64,000 bases of DNA from assembly GCF_001649575.2 (NCBI RefSeq), contig NC_051433.1, positions 24,413,229-24,477,228 on the forward strand. Reading direction: 5' to 3'. Made by a program: the position numbers and the translations under genes. Origin of the DNA: Kryptolebias marmoratus. Taxonomy: Eukaryota > Chordata > Actinopteri > Cyprinodontiformes > Rivulidae. Each line of letters begins with the position of its first letter. Position 1 is the stretch's first letter. Shown piece by piece: positions 13,394 to 27,000 of the stretch. Below the pieces are notes generated by a model. It worked only from the letters and a program-made list of their open reading frames with translations. It searched no databases and was not told where the DNA came from.

Positions 13394-13970
13394 TACAGTT
13401 GAAACTAGAAGTTTACATACACTATATAAAAAGACATATGCATTTTTTCACACTGTCTGACGTGAAATCAGAGTAGGTCAATTAGGATTTTCAAAATGAT
13501 TTCTATTTGCTAAATGCCAGAATAATGAGAGAGAATGTTTTTAAGGCAATTTTTATGACTTTCCTCAAAGTCAAAAGTTTAATACACCAAGATTACTATG
13601 CCTTTAAACAGTTTGGGACATTTGATGTCATGTCTTTGGAAGCTTCTGATAGGTTTGCTGATAACATCTGAGTTAATTAGAGACACACCTGTGGCTGTAA
13701 TTTAAGGCACACAGCTTCCTTCTGTCTCATGGAAAAGTTGAAAGAAATCAGCCAAGATTTTAGGACGAGAATTGTGGACTTGCACAAGTCTGGTTTATCC
13801 TTGGGTGCAATTTCCAGATGCCTGAAGGTGCCTCGTTCATCTGTACAAACAATTATACACAAGTATAAACGAGATGGGAATGTCCAGTCATCAATCATCA
13901 TACCGCTCAGGAAGGAGACGGGTTCTGTGTCCCAGAGATGAATGTGCTTTGGTCTGAAATGTCCAAAATA
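13394..13970 (+). pseudogene. Sleeping Beauty-like Tc1 remnant (N-terminal transposase)
   Basis: The left end TACAGTTGAAACTAGAAGTT resembles salmonid/teleost Tc1 (SALL-type) terminal repeats. The frame from 13729 encodes the DNA-binding domain (ISQDFRTRIVDLHKSGLSLG, then VPRSSVQTIIHKYK). A frameshift near 13890 moves the RSGRRRVL block to another frame, and homology stops near 13965. The catalytic domain is lost. Confidence 0.88.
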
Positions 13971-15571
13971 GCCATTTTGACAAACGTAGCCTATAGATTT
14001 AAGTCAATTGAGACTGTTTGCTCAACATGTACAAAAGATCCTAAAGAGACAGTAACTGTATTGTAGTGTCAAGAGAAATTATATAAGATTTGACAGCGAA
14101 TAATAGTTGAAGTTTTCATTAAAACATTAGGGCAAACAGTTTTAAACTTTTTTTTGACCAAACATATGTAAAGCATTTTGAAGAAAGCACAATTCTTAAC
14201 TGAAGAGGGTCACAACGGTGTGCCTGATGGCAAACTGCTTTGTTTTTTCAGTTTTTACACAACTCCGTGTTCAGAGAATATCTGCGATTTTTACAGTTTA
14301 AGTGTTGGGTCATTTTTTTACTGATGTATGGTATTTCTGGAGTTTACAAAAAAGAAAAAAGCAACCTGAAAATTGGGACCCCAAAAACCCAACCCAACCG
14401 TGGATTTTGTGAACCGTTCTACCCCCATAAACCTACGCCGGTCTGCTCAGGGGACGGAAAAACAGAACTCTGTCGTCTGACAGATGTGGACAAAAACAGA
14501 GGCAGACAAACATGTCCACATCTGGGCTGGTCAGTTTGTCTCTGCTCGCCCTGATCTTGAGGCTGCCTTCCCCCCTCCAGGGTGCTCTTATCTCTGAAAC
14601 AAACACCTTCCCGTGCCACCGCCTCGCCCGCAGCTCTCATCTATCTGCCTGACATGTGCTTCCTTGTTTGTTTTCTCTCGCCTGTTAGACACGGCTGATG
14701 ATACTGAGCAGTGTCGGCAGCGCTTCTCCGTTCGACACCAGATGAATCAATCACTCTGGCGTTTGCCGCTACCCTGTTTAGTGCAGACAGAGTCTTTCCC
14801 ACTTCAATCAATGCTGGGGCTTTAGGAAGCAGTTAGTGCTTTTCCTGCTATTTATTAGGTAAAGAATAGCTCCCCTAAAGTGGCTCTGCCACACACTTTG
14901 TGCTGAGTGACACATGAACAATGCCAAGTGTGTGCTAACGTCCTGCAGCAACTTACTTTGTTTATTCAAACCCCACAGGGAAATGCAGCTTTCATACTGT
15001 GTAAACTGAATGTACATATGTAGGAAATATATGCTACTGTGTGCAGATGTCAGTCAATTCAGCTAAACTCAAGCAAATAGGTTGATTTTATTATTTAAAA
15101 AAGGAGCAAAATAGCTCATAGAGACAATCAAACATTATGTTCAGCCAGTTGAAAAATATTGGTACCTCTTCCCAAGCGGTTCCTTTCTAAAGAATTTATT
15201 ATTGATCAATAAATAGGTTGTTCATGAGTTTATAAAGCATTAAAAATCATTTATAAAACAGTGTTCATACACTGAAGCAGGCTCGGCAAGATCAAGGGCT
15301 GCACTGTTATTTGTTTTGTCATAATTAAAATCTTAAATAAACATTTTTCAGTAAGTTACCTTCATGTAAGTATTATGAGTTTGTAGATATGTTTGTTTGA
15401 GTTTATAAAGTTACTTAGTTAATCTTTACTAGAATGAAACTGAACTTCCCCAAATATAAGCCTGCTTCAATGTATGAACAGCGTTTTATAACTGATTGTT
15501 AATGCTTTATGAAGTCTTTACAAACACATAACCTATGAATAAGGCATTGATAAATCCTTTATAAAGGGGCT

Positions 15572-15577
15572 TTTATT
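15572..15577 (-). terminator. Candidate shq1 polyadenylation signal
   Basis: This is the first AATAAA on the minus strand downstream of the stop, about 350 nt away. Further AATAAA hexamers follow near 15196 and 15084. No transcript evidence is available. Confidence 0.35.
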
Positions 15578-15923
15578 AGGCAAGAGTACCGAGATAGTAT
15601 GCTAAAGTAAGCAGCAAATACACTATTATGTCAAAAATCAAGACAGAAACATAGTTGATTTGTCTGCAGTTCTTATATCTTTTAAGCATTTTAACAATCT
15701 TTTATGTATGGATGTTTGTTTAGCAACATTATTAAAACAAGTTGATAATCTCTCTCAATAGTAGAAAATGAAACAATATGCTCTCCTTACATTAAAATCT
15801 GTATATATTCTGACAAACAGGGACAAAAAATGACCAAGAAGAAAGAAATCACTTTCCTTACATCTCCTACAAAAGTGTAAAAACAAAAACCCATCAAGGT
15901 GGTTTAAAATTTCACATTTCTTT

Positions 15924-16518
15924 TTAGCTGATAAAGTCCTGTTCGAGATGGTCCTGTGTCTGAACGATGAGCAGAGGGTTTCTGTGGGTGCTCAGCTCTA
16001 AGAAAGTCCCACCGCTGCTCCTCCCAGATGCTTCTCCTGCCTCTGCTGCAGCCTCGCTCATCTGCGGACACCGCCTGTCTGCAGAGATCCTCAGCTCCTC
16101 CGTTAAATGTTCCCCCAGCTCCTGGATCAGCTGCCCGCAGCCCCCTGAGTCGGAGTGAGGGGCGGCCGCTTTCAGCTGCTCAGCTGAGGAGAGCGTGCCT
16201 GAGTGTGTCTGGGGGATGGGAGAGACAGAGGAGGTGGGCTGGGATTGTAGGGGGCTGTCTTTACACGCCTCTCCTCCTCCTCCCGCCGTGGATTCGGAGC
16301 AGGCTTGTCCTTCACTTTCAGAATCCTCACTCTCGCTGGATGAGTCGCTGCTGCTGCTGCTGCTATCACTGCAGGATTCAGAGGCACCGGAGGCTCGCTG
16401 CTCTTCCTCCATCACTATTCTCGCTGCGTTCTCCAGCTCGTCGAGCTCCAGCTCCAAGTCTTTTTTCTGCAGTGAGGCGTTTTGTAACGTGGCGACCAGC
16501 ACTGTCAGCTTCGTGGAC
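15924..16518 (-). CDS. shq1: shq1 coding exon 11 (last helix and acidic Ser-rich tail)
   Basis: Encodes residues 390-587. It opens with a conserved amphipathic helix ([20 protein letters not shown], then [14 protein letters not shown]), matching human LKEVSLTKAQLGLELEELEA. It continues with a serine/acidic tract at about residues 436-460, partly encoded by AGC repeats, that resembles casein kinase 2 sites. A short motif near 520-535 (LIQELGEHL) matches human LIEELGEQL. The acceptor is CCCAG; the stop is TAA at 15926-15924. Confidence 0.95.
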
Positions 16519-18007
16519 CTGGGACGAAGAGTGAGAGGGGGAGACAGGTTAGGAAAACAGAGCTGCGGTTTCCTCTCAACAAAGACAGAGACATCAAACT
16601 CATCAGTGTTACCCGCACAGAGAAAAGCTTGACTCCTGACTTATCGACTGGCATTCACTTGTACTGAAGACATAGCCACAGGATAACCATCTACAACTCT
16701 AATACCCATTAAGCAAATCCCATTCTCACATGAACGCTAAGTAGACGGTGATTTGCAGAGGCGACGGGGGCTCAATGAAATATGGAAATATGGATGTTTA
16801 ATAATGGAAGATGAGCTCTGCTGATACAAGGGGCTTGGGATCTTTTCTTCCCTTTACTGCTGTTCGCCCTGTAAGAGGTGATAAGAGACTGAGGGAGTAC
16901 ACAGAGAGGAAGTCCCCCACCCCCTTCCAAAAATACACAAATGGAGAGATTAAAGGCGCTGTCTGAGATTGCAAACAATACAAAAATGGAGAAAGAGATT
17001 GGAAATACTTCATACTTTACAAGATGTAATTTCATATTTTAGCGTTAAAATTTGTGATATTTTTTTAAACGGTTCTTGAGTATCTCCTGGATGCTAAAGG
17101 GAGAAAAAACAGCCCCCCATTCATGACGGGAAGACAACAAATATGATCACTGCAAACACTTTGCCTGAACAGAACCTGCAGAGTGAAGTTAAAATAAGCC
17201 CCTAAAGGAGCTGAAAAGGTTGCAGTTGAGCACAAAGTCTGACTGCAGTCCAGTCGATAAAAGTCTAGACAGGGAGCCACTGCAGGCTGCAGCCCCACTC
17301 CACTGCTTAATGTCTCCAGAGATTAAGAAAACGCCCTCATTAGGAAGTAAACTTTCCTGTCCTGTCACTTCGGTTTTGTCGCCACAGACGACGCAGCAGA
17401 GTGCTGGAGGTGCAAGGTGTTGTGCTGCTGATGAATGTCCTCCTACAAGGCCTTGTTTGTGTAAAGCCATCGGTGTGTGTGTAGAGGGGGGGGTGGACCT
17501 CGCCTGCACATTATTCACGCTGGGAAAGCCTGCTAAGTTGCCAAAACCCCAAAGTGGTTGCTATTCGCCCCTCAGTGTGGATAGGGCATGTGTGCCGCCC
17601 CCATTGCTGTGGTGATTAAGAAATGACCTCTGTGGGTCACTGTGATTCAGATGTCCATTCAGGGTCGGAGTAAGTATGTGAGAGTCATGCTGGTGTGTGT
17701 GTGTGTGTGTGTACTGAAGGGCTACTGCTGCCTTTCATTTGCACACACTCCACTCCTCTTGCCCTCTTTGGCCCAATTAACCCACTGCTGAGCACCAGGA
17801 TGGTTCCTCATTACTGTGCAGCCCTAATGAGCTCCCTGTTCTGGTGAATAGTGTTTTGTGCAGGCAGCAAGGAGAGGCTGCGCATTCATTTAAGACCCGA
17901 GGAGGGACTCTGCAAACAGATCTTATTCTTGCAGGGTTTCATAGGAACAAACACCCCTTCTTTGATCATAACAAAAAAAAGAAAATACAACAAGGGGGAA
18001 GGTGTGT

Positions 18008-18038
<31 letters not shown>

Positions 18039-21000
18039 GNNNNNNNNNNNNNNNNNNNNNNNNNNNNNNNNNNNNNNNNCAAAAAGCCTTATTTTCTTGC
18101 ATACATCTTTTACCCAGAAATGGGTAAAAAAAAATCTCAGACATGGTGGTAGAATTTAAAAAATCTTTATTTTTTCTATTAACTCAAATCCCAGGGAATT
18201 TCCATAGTAATAGAGTGGATTCAATCTTCAAGACTGAAGTAACAAATTTATTCACTCTTACAGATTTGTTGATCAGACCTGCTTTTAATGCAGTGCCACC
18301 TGAGCAGTGTTTCCCCTACCATCATATTACAGGGGCATCCCCCGATAGTAGAGTTAATTTTATATAGCACCAGGAGTCATAAAGTTACCATTCCTATAGA
18401 ATAGGTCTACATCTTGTCCTTTTATTAAACAAACTGATTAACGTTATGTTATTTATCTTATTTACAACAGCATGTCATTTCGGTTTCTTCATGCCTGAGC
18501 ATTTACAGCTCTCTGCTCTCTGTATCGCACATGGCGCAGAGCTTCCCCGACACACGACAGGTGAGCACACTCCCATCAGCAAACAGAGGGCGCATGCTGG
18601 AAAATATGTCACATCAACCCCCTAAAAAGCAGATAAAATATCTGCGTTAAACGCTCCCTGAAAAAAAGAAAGAAAGAAAAAAAAAAAGAGCCCAAGAGCT
18701 GCACGCTCTGCCCCTCATGAGCAGCAAAGTTCAGTCACCTTTGAGTGACCCAGCTTGGCTGTCAATTTAATAAAAAGCTAAAAAGAAAAACAACGCAACA
18801 GTAACAAAAAACTTTATTTGTCCCAAAGGGGCAATTAAAGCACACAAAGAAGTTATACATATGGACACAGTGATGTGTGAAATGAATGAAGTGCGTGTGT
18901 GTGTGTGGAGGGAGGAGGAGGAGGGGGGGGGGGGTATTCATAAGAAAATATTGAAATAAAGGGAGAAGACCCTCCCCATACTCTCTCTGGCTGTTCACGA
19001 CTGATCCTGGTAAGGGAGTAAATACATACAGACATTACATTACAGGGTTTCCCCCGGCCTATTATAAGCCTGGCGGGTCGTCAGGCTAAGCTCCGCTTGT
19101 TTATTATAAATATGTCATTTTTTATACACGTATTTTTCCACCTGTACCGCCAAAACCGCTACCTTTATCTACCTCACTGCGCGAGGGTGAGCGCGCCAAC
19201 GGTGACAAAATCGCGCTGTCCCCGGCCCTGTGCGAAGGTCCCGTGTATGGCGTGATTTTTGTGCCACCAGGTTGAGCGCACAAGCAGTTTGTCAGAGTTG
19301 AGCGATCTGTGCCCTCAAATCAGTGTCAACCTGGTGGCACAAAAATCACGCCATACTTAAGCGCCAAGTATAAACGCCTCCACTGCGCGCTCAGGTCCTC
19401 GCGCTGTTCGCAGAGCCCCGCCTTCTGTAATGAGCCCTGAGGCCGAGCTGCATTCAGCTACCGCTGGAGGCTGTACAAGACCGAATATGGTGAGCATGTT
19501 TTGTGCTTAGTGAAAATATTTATATAAGGCGTGCTAATTTATCCATGTTTACCAGTAAAATGATGCTATTAAATTCAGCATTAAATATGTTTTATTGTTA
19601 CATGTAGTGATCCAACATGCAGCCTGTGGCACAAAAAGCACAGTACAGCATCTCTCTGTTTTTCAGAGTTCTCTGTTGTTATTCATTGGTCTTGACGTGA
19701 GACGTGTGTTGGTGCCTTGTTTGCACTTTTTCATTTATGTTAATTTATTTGTAAATGTGACTTAAATTAGGATTTAATTAGATGCAAACAATTTGTATTT
19801 TTTTATTGTATTTTTGTTTTAAAAAGTATTTCGAAAGTGCCTTTTTGTAAAACTGTAGTTGTGTAAATATTTGGCACAAAATATCTTACAATATCACATA
19901 ATAAATAGCCATATTTTCCACTTTCCTGTCAACTTTAAACTTTTTTTTTTTTTTTTTTACTAAATCACAATTGGCTGTAAAATGTAAAATTACAAGATAA
20001 AAAAAAAAAAAAAAAAAGAGTTGAACTGCATGGAAAATACTCCATTATTAAACCCCAAGCTGCTTCTGAATGGAACTTACAGCACTGGTGAACAAAGAAA
20101 TCACGGTAGAAGAAATTCACCACAACTAGAATCCCAAAGCCCTAAAGTGACAAATTGCTTTTTCAAAGAGTGAGTAGAGGACATGAGGACATTACTGTGA
20201 CCCTCACCGATGAGGATGATGAGTGTGTGCTGTCTATAAGGAGCCTGTTTAGGTCCCAGGCTCTATAAAACCCATGTGAGAGGCTTCCTGTAGCAAGGAT
20301 GGGGCAGAGGAGCCTCCTACAGAACAGCCACTTCAAACACTGCCCTGTATTCTCTTTCCCCCGTGGGAAGTCATTATTAAGTTAGCGTTGGAGAGGCACG
20401 CTTGTTTTCTCTCCCCTCCCTTGCTCTGTGGTGGGAGAAGCTCTGCTTGTGGTGAACACAAAGGCTGGGTCCAGGAGGGGGAGGGATAATGTTGTACACA
20501 ATCCGGTCATTACTACACCGCTGCTGTGGCTCGCCTTCATTAAACTGTGGAGGGGCGGCTTTTTTTTTTCTTCCAAGGTTGGAAAACTTCTGGCGAGACA
20601 AAGACGCCTCCATCTGCCAAAGTCTTTCTGTGAGAATGAGAAGAGAGAGTGTATTTGTGTACGTGTGATACTTGCGTCTCTGAAGCCGAGCTAAATTACA
20701 GTCTTACATTTCTTTCATCCAGCTTGTTTTCACTGAGAGAGCAGCTCATTCACGGAGTCTGAGTCTGCGCTCTTGAAAACATGTCAGATAAAGCTCGTCC
20801 TCAGATGTATAAATCAGTGTAATATAAGTACCAGAGTCCCTTAGAGAGACTCGTAAATGCTTCATTCACTAGCTGAAGGGGGTAGAGACTGCCAGCTGGG
20901 AGACGCGGTCCTTGAGTGAGACTGAATACGGAGCGGTCTGAAACACTGAAAAACATTCCGGCAAAACGAGTCATAATGGAGAGATTTTTTTTCATTTTGA

Positions 21001-24000
21001 GTTAATATTTTCAAATTTTCCATCTCTAAAGCTTAAAGACTGATGTAAAGTTTGTTAAGGTTTGGTAATTTATAACCTGCTAGCAACAAGCAAATTTTGG
21101 AACAAGATTTTTCTAGTTTGAAACGTGATTTTTATTGGTCTGGAATGATGTCGTTGGGGAACTCGAGCCTCATATTTCAAAAAGGGGACTCCCCAAGCAA
21201 CACGACGACGTCACGTATTCTTCAAAGAAATTTCCCAGCGTTTTGGCAGCCAGCAGAGAAAAAATGGTCTATTTCAACTGACACTAATAGGATTAGAATT
21301 ATAAGGATTATTTCTGAAGACATAATTGTTAGAAAACTTTGATGTAAAGGTAGATCAGGAAGAATATATGCTATTTTAGTTAGTAGGCTTGTTAGGCTGC
21401 ATCTTTATGGGCACGTTTTTTTGCTAATCTCAATTACGACAAAAATCAATATTTTCACTTTTCTTGCACTGCCGCCTGTGCGTATTAAGACTCATTCTCC
21501 CTCCACGGATCACAAATCTATTTGCCTAATGAGACAGCGTTCAACTTCAGAGCTAAAGCTGCCTCAGAAAGGAGTCACTGAACGACTGAAACATTAATAT
21601 GGGATTCAAACAACTGTGTGAAAATACCCGTTGTCAGCATATTCTGTTATGTAGGGGAAGCATTTTGTTTTTAACTGAGCAGATCACCATGTTTTATAAT
21701 GCTGATTGTCACATCTATCAACTTGAAGAAACAACAAAATCTAAAGTTTATGACACACTATACTAGCAAAAGTATTCACTCACCCATCCAAACATTGAAT
21801 TCAGGTGTTTAAATCCCTTCCATGACCACGTGTATAAAATCAAGCACCTAGGCATGCAGACTGCTTCTACAAACACTTGTGAAAGAATGGGTCACTCTCA
21901 GGAGCTCTGTGAATTCCATCAATGTACCATGCCACCTGCAATTAATCCAGTTGTGAAATTTCCTCTCTACTTAATATTTCACAGTCAACTGTTAGTGGTT
22001 TTATAACAAAGTGGAAGAGACTGAGAATAACAGTAAATTGGCCACATTAAATCACAGAGCGGGCTCGGCAGATGCTGAGGTGCATAGAGCACAGAGGTCT
22101 CCAACGTTCTGCAAAGTCAAGAGCTACAGACCTTCAAGCTTCATGTAGATTTCAGATTAGCTCAAGAACAGTGTGTTGAGAGCTTCATGGAATGGGTTTC
22201 CATGGTCAAGCAGGTCAAGCCTTCCATCACCAAGTACAATGCAAAGCGTTGGGTGCAGTGGTGTAAATCACACCACCACTGGACTCCAGAGCAGTGGAGA
22301 CATGTTCTCTGGAGGGATGAATCACGCTTCTCTGTCTGGTAATCTGATGGATGAGTCTGGGTTTGGCTGCTGCCAGGAGAACAGTACTTATCCAACTGCT
22401 TTGTGCCAAGTGCAAGGTTTGGTGGAGGGGGGGATTATGGTGTGGGGCCGCTTAGTTCCAGTAAAAGGAACTCTTAGGTCATAATCAGACCTGACATATT
22501 TGGTCCGCTTTAATCGAAGCAGAGTTCGTTTCCAGCGTTGGTCCGGACTTTTTGTGCAGGTGTGAATACAGTCATGCGAACTCCGGTGCGGATTAAACAA
22601 CCAGATCGAGACCCGCTTTTTGAGGTGGTCTCGGTCCGCTTACAAAAAAGCACAATGTGAATGCAAACCGCACTAAACGACTTTTGGTCCGGACCAAAGG
22701 ACTTTCCTGGCGTGAATACACCCTTAATGATTCAGCATACCAAGACATTTCGGACAAATTTCATGCTACCAACTTTGTAGGAACAGTTTGGGGATGGCCC
22801 GTTCCTGTTCCAACATGACTGCCCACCAGTGCACAAAGCAAGGTCCATAAAGACATGGATGAGGGAGTTTGGTGTGGAAGAACCTGACTGGCCTGCACAG
22901 AGTCCTGACCTCAACCCAAAACAACACCTTTGGGATGAATTAGAGCAGAGACTGAGAGCAAGGCCTTCTCGTCCAGCATCAGTGTCTGACCTCACAAATG
23001 TGCTTCTGGAAGAATGGTGAAATATTCCCATAAATACTCCTAAACCTCGTGGAACGCCTTCCCAGAAGAGTTGAAGCTGTTATAGCTGCAAAGGGTGGGC
23101 CAACGTCATATTAAACCCTATGGATTAAGAATGTCACTCAAATTCATGTGTCTGAAGGGAGGTGAGCAAATACTTTTGGCAATAAAGTATGTATGAATGC
23201 AAACTAATTTTATAACCCACCCTACATGAGGATAATAAATCCTTAGCATTAGCCTGCTGATTTACAATAGTACGCCATTTAAACCTGAGCCAATGTGACT
23301 GACAGTAATCAGAATAAGAATGTTAAGGTTTTACAAATTAGGAGAACAAAATGATCTGATCTTCACCAGAGTCAAAAATTATTTAAATCTAACTTCAGGT
23401 GTACAAAAACACACACACAGCTCCATCATACCATTATTTATTGAACAATAAATAAGAAAAGCAGAGAAGTGGTGTGTGGAAAAACTAAGTTCACTCTGGC
23501 TGCTTCCATAAGATTGATAAGGAAAAGAAGAAGCCAGGTGCTGCTGATCAAATGTATTCATTAACTGATCATCAGTGTCACCCCCTCTATAAAAGCTGGC
23601 GTTTTAGCAGTTTGCTTGTGTGATGCATAAAGATGAGTGTTGATACGATGCCAAGATTAAAAAAAGACATCAGCAAAGACCTTAAAGAACAGACCAATTT
23701 TTGCTGTCCATCAATCTGGGAAAGATTGTAAGACTTTTCCAAACAACTTGTGTTTTTATAGTGAGAAAGATTATTTGAAAGTGAAAAACATTTAAGATGG
23801 TTTTAAATCTTTCCAGGAGTGGACTCACAGCAAACTCACCGCAAGGTCAGACTGTGCAATGCTCAGAGAAATGTCAAAAATCCCAAGAGCTCCATCTCAG
23901 ACTCCACAGCCCTCAATTAGCAGGTTAACTGTTGAAGTTTGTGAATGTACTAATAGAAAGCCTCCTCTTTCTGAAATAAATTTGGCATTGTGGATTTGGT

Positions 24001-27000
24001 TTCATGCAGTTGCATCTGAATCAACTACAAGACTTCTGGAATAGTGTTTTTCGGACAGATTAGACCAAACTAAAGATGTTTGCCTGTTTTTCACCGAACA
24101 TGGTGCTGTGCATTATGGCCACAGCATATCAGCGCAAACACCCCATGCTAACTGTCAGAACGGTGATCATTTGGGCTTGTGTTGCAGCCACAAGATCCAG
24201 GTACCTTGCAGTCACTGAGTCGACCCTGAACTCCTCTGTAGACCAAAGGTTCTAAAGTCAAATGTGAGGCCATCGGTCCGACAGCTAAGGGTTGGACCAA
24301 ACTGGGTCAGGATGCTTCAGGACAATGATTCCAAAAACAGCAGTTAATCTGCAACAGAAGGGCTCAGAAAGAAAAGAATCGTGGTGCTGCAATGAACCAA
24401 TCAAAGACCAGACCTCATCCTGACTGAAATGCTGTAGTGGGACCTTAGGAGAGCTGTGCAAAAACAAAAGCCTGCAAATCTTAACGAACTGAGGCAAGGT
24501 TGTATAAAAGAGTGGGCCAAATTCCTCCACAACAGGACTGACTGTGAGAAACTGATAAAGTCCAACAGAACCACTACAACTACTGAAGAGTTATTGCTGC
24601 TAAAGTTGCTTCTTTAAGTTATAGAACCATGGAGTGTAGGTTTTACACACTGAGATTTTCTTCAAGAATTTCAGGTCAAAGAAACAATCCTCTGTTGAGA
24701 TTTGTCCATCCATCTTCTGCTTTTATCTGAGACCAGGTCAGGGGGGGCAACAGCTTAAACTCAGATCCCTAAATCTCCCTTTCCCCTGCTACCTCCTCAA
24801 GCTCACCCAGGGGAGGATGCCAAGGCATTCCCAGGCCAAGTGTGAGATATAATCTCTCCAATGAGTGGTGGGTCTGCCCCCAAGGGTCTATGTTTGTCTC
24901 TTTGCTATCGGTTTATCCAATCTCTTCTGTCACCTGCTTATTTATTTCAATCCTGAAGCATAGAAACAGTTTTTTTTTCCTCTTCCGAGTGCTACATATT
25001 CTATTGGTAATGTAACATTTATTTATCTTCAGTTTACGTTTACAGTGTTTGGTGCACTTGCTTGATATGGCTCTATCTCAACAAAACAAACAAATCCCAC
25101 TTTAATTAATTGCATTAAACTGGAGTGCACTTCAAATGTGGCAGGAAAAAAATTATGCAAGCACAGTTGTCTGTGTTTGAACTGAGCCTGTGTATTCAAG
25201 ACAGAATCTGGAGTGGCCTCATGCTGAGAGGAAAGATGTACTACTTACTCCAGTTAGCTTTGTGACATTTGTGTCTTTGTTCTCCCCAGCAGGACCTCTC
25301 AGAATCCCCCATTAGAGCTCAGGCTAACATCAGACAGAGCAGCACCATTATCTGTTTCAAAGCTTCCAGGAAGAGGTTTTGACAGCTGAGCGAAGCTGGA
25401 TTTAAGCTCCGCTAGAAGTGAAGAAATCTACTCTTGCTGACGTAATTGCGTGACAAAAACGACCTCATTTTGTTCTCCTAGGAGCTCCGAGAGCCCATTC
25501 TCGACACAAAGCCTGGAAAGAACTTTTTTTCTCTCAGGGGTATGTGTTAACTATTGTGAGATTGGTCAGAACTTTGTTGTGGGCATCTTCATGCGGAAAA
25601 GCGGGCAAACAGCAATGGTGTCATTTCACTGCAACACTGAGAGAAAAAAACCCAGACATTTTCACAATTATTCCAGAAAAACTTATATAGATGTCAAATA
25701 GTGAAGAACTCGTGGAAGGAGACAGCACAATTTTTGTGCAGAAAGGAGACAACGCAGTGACACAGGCGGCTCTCCATGGCTGAGTGGCCGGGAGGGAGTC
25801 CACCTTGGCTGGGCAGCGTTCCCTACATTCACTCGTTATTGTGCACCATCTGTCGGAAACGGTGGCGGTCTCTTCGTGACAAATTTGCAAATGACAAACG
25901 ACATGTACTGTCTCAGTCTGTGTAATCAAAATGTATGGTCACAGTAAGGGAAGCAAAAGTCAGTAAAAAGTGGAAAAGCCGATGGGAAGAACCCCATTAC
26001 GACGCTGTGGGGAGGTGCTTCCCAGGAATTCTGGCTGCAGTTTCTCATCGAGCATAAAATGTTCATGCAGAAAAAAACGTTTTGCAGCTACTTCTCACGG
26101 CATATAGTTAACACAACCTGGCACTAGTGCTGGGCGATATAACGATACATATCGTGGGGACGATAGAAAAGTGTCTATTGTGATATATTTTCTTCTATCG
26201 TGTCTATCGTTTCTATCATAATTGTATCAATGATTCATGTAAATATTTCGTAACGTAGGCTACGACGAATGTATTAGTGTTGTCACTTTGCATACATTCA
26301 GTTTATATAAGTGATAAATAATAAGAAAAAATAACTATTTTGAGAAGAACCTCCGTTTTGCGACATGACGCTGCTTTACGTGTGGGTTTGCGACATGCTT
26401 TACGGCAGCGGCTTTCTGTGCAGCCCGGTGTTTTCACCATNNNNNNNNNNNNNNNNNNNNNNNNNNNNNNNNNNNNNNNNNNNNNNNNNNNNNNNNNNNN
26501 NNNNNNNNNNNNNNNNNNNNNNNNNNNNNNNNNNNNNNNNNNNNNNNNNNNNNNNNNNNNNNNNNNNNNNNNNNNNNNNNNNNNNNNNNNNNNNNNNNNN
26601 NNNNNNNNNNNNNNNNNNNNNNNNNNNNNNNNNNNNNNNNNNNNNNNNNNNNNNNNNNNNNNNNNNNNNNNNNNNNNNNNNNNNNNNNNNNNNNNNNNNN
26701 NNNNNNNNNNNNNNNNNNNNNNNNNNNNNNNNNNNNNNNNNNNNCAAACAAGTTGTAAAAGAGCCGGGGAAAGTTGCGAAAAGGAAAACTATAGCTGGCC
26801 GAAGATAACAGTCTGTTGTCATTTGATACTGTTACGTCGTAACAGGTACATATATATTGCTGCACTAAAATGCAGCAGATCTCATTTGTGAAAGTTCAGT
26901 TAAATGTCACTTTGAAATAAAGCTTGAAAAAGGTAAGAAATGAGATTATTTTTTATATTTTTCAGAGAATAACTGACAACGTACGTAATTGGGGTATATC

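Larger units (their letters stand above)
1..15571. other. Intergenic region downstream of shq1
   Basis: No exon is recognised. Identified pieces: AAGATGG repeat (1-135, 6975-7170), LINE fragments (1310-1475, 2540-4190, 6500-6730), Tc1-like remnants (10451-10990, 13394-13970), a CA microsatellite and a foldback at 13.3 kb. I see nothing definable in about 480-1300, 1700-1990, 5100-6480, 8000-10440, 11000-13250 and 14000-15500. In human, RYBP is the next gene on this side; none of its exons were found. Confidence 0.6.

Noticed and set aside
15967..16632. Plus-strand ORFs of up to 168 codons over the last shq1 exon
   Set aside because: They are antisense shadows of the GC-rich exon and its AGC repeats. 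The minus strand has clear SHQ1 homology.
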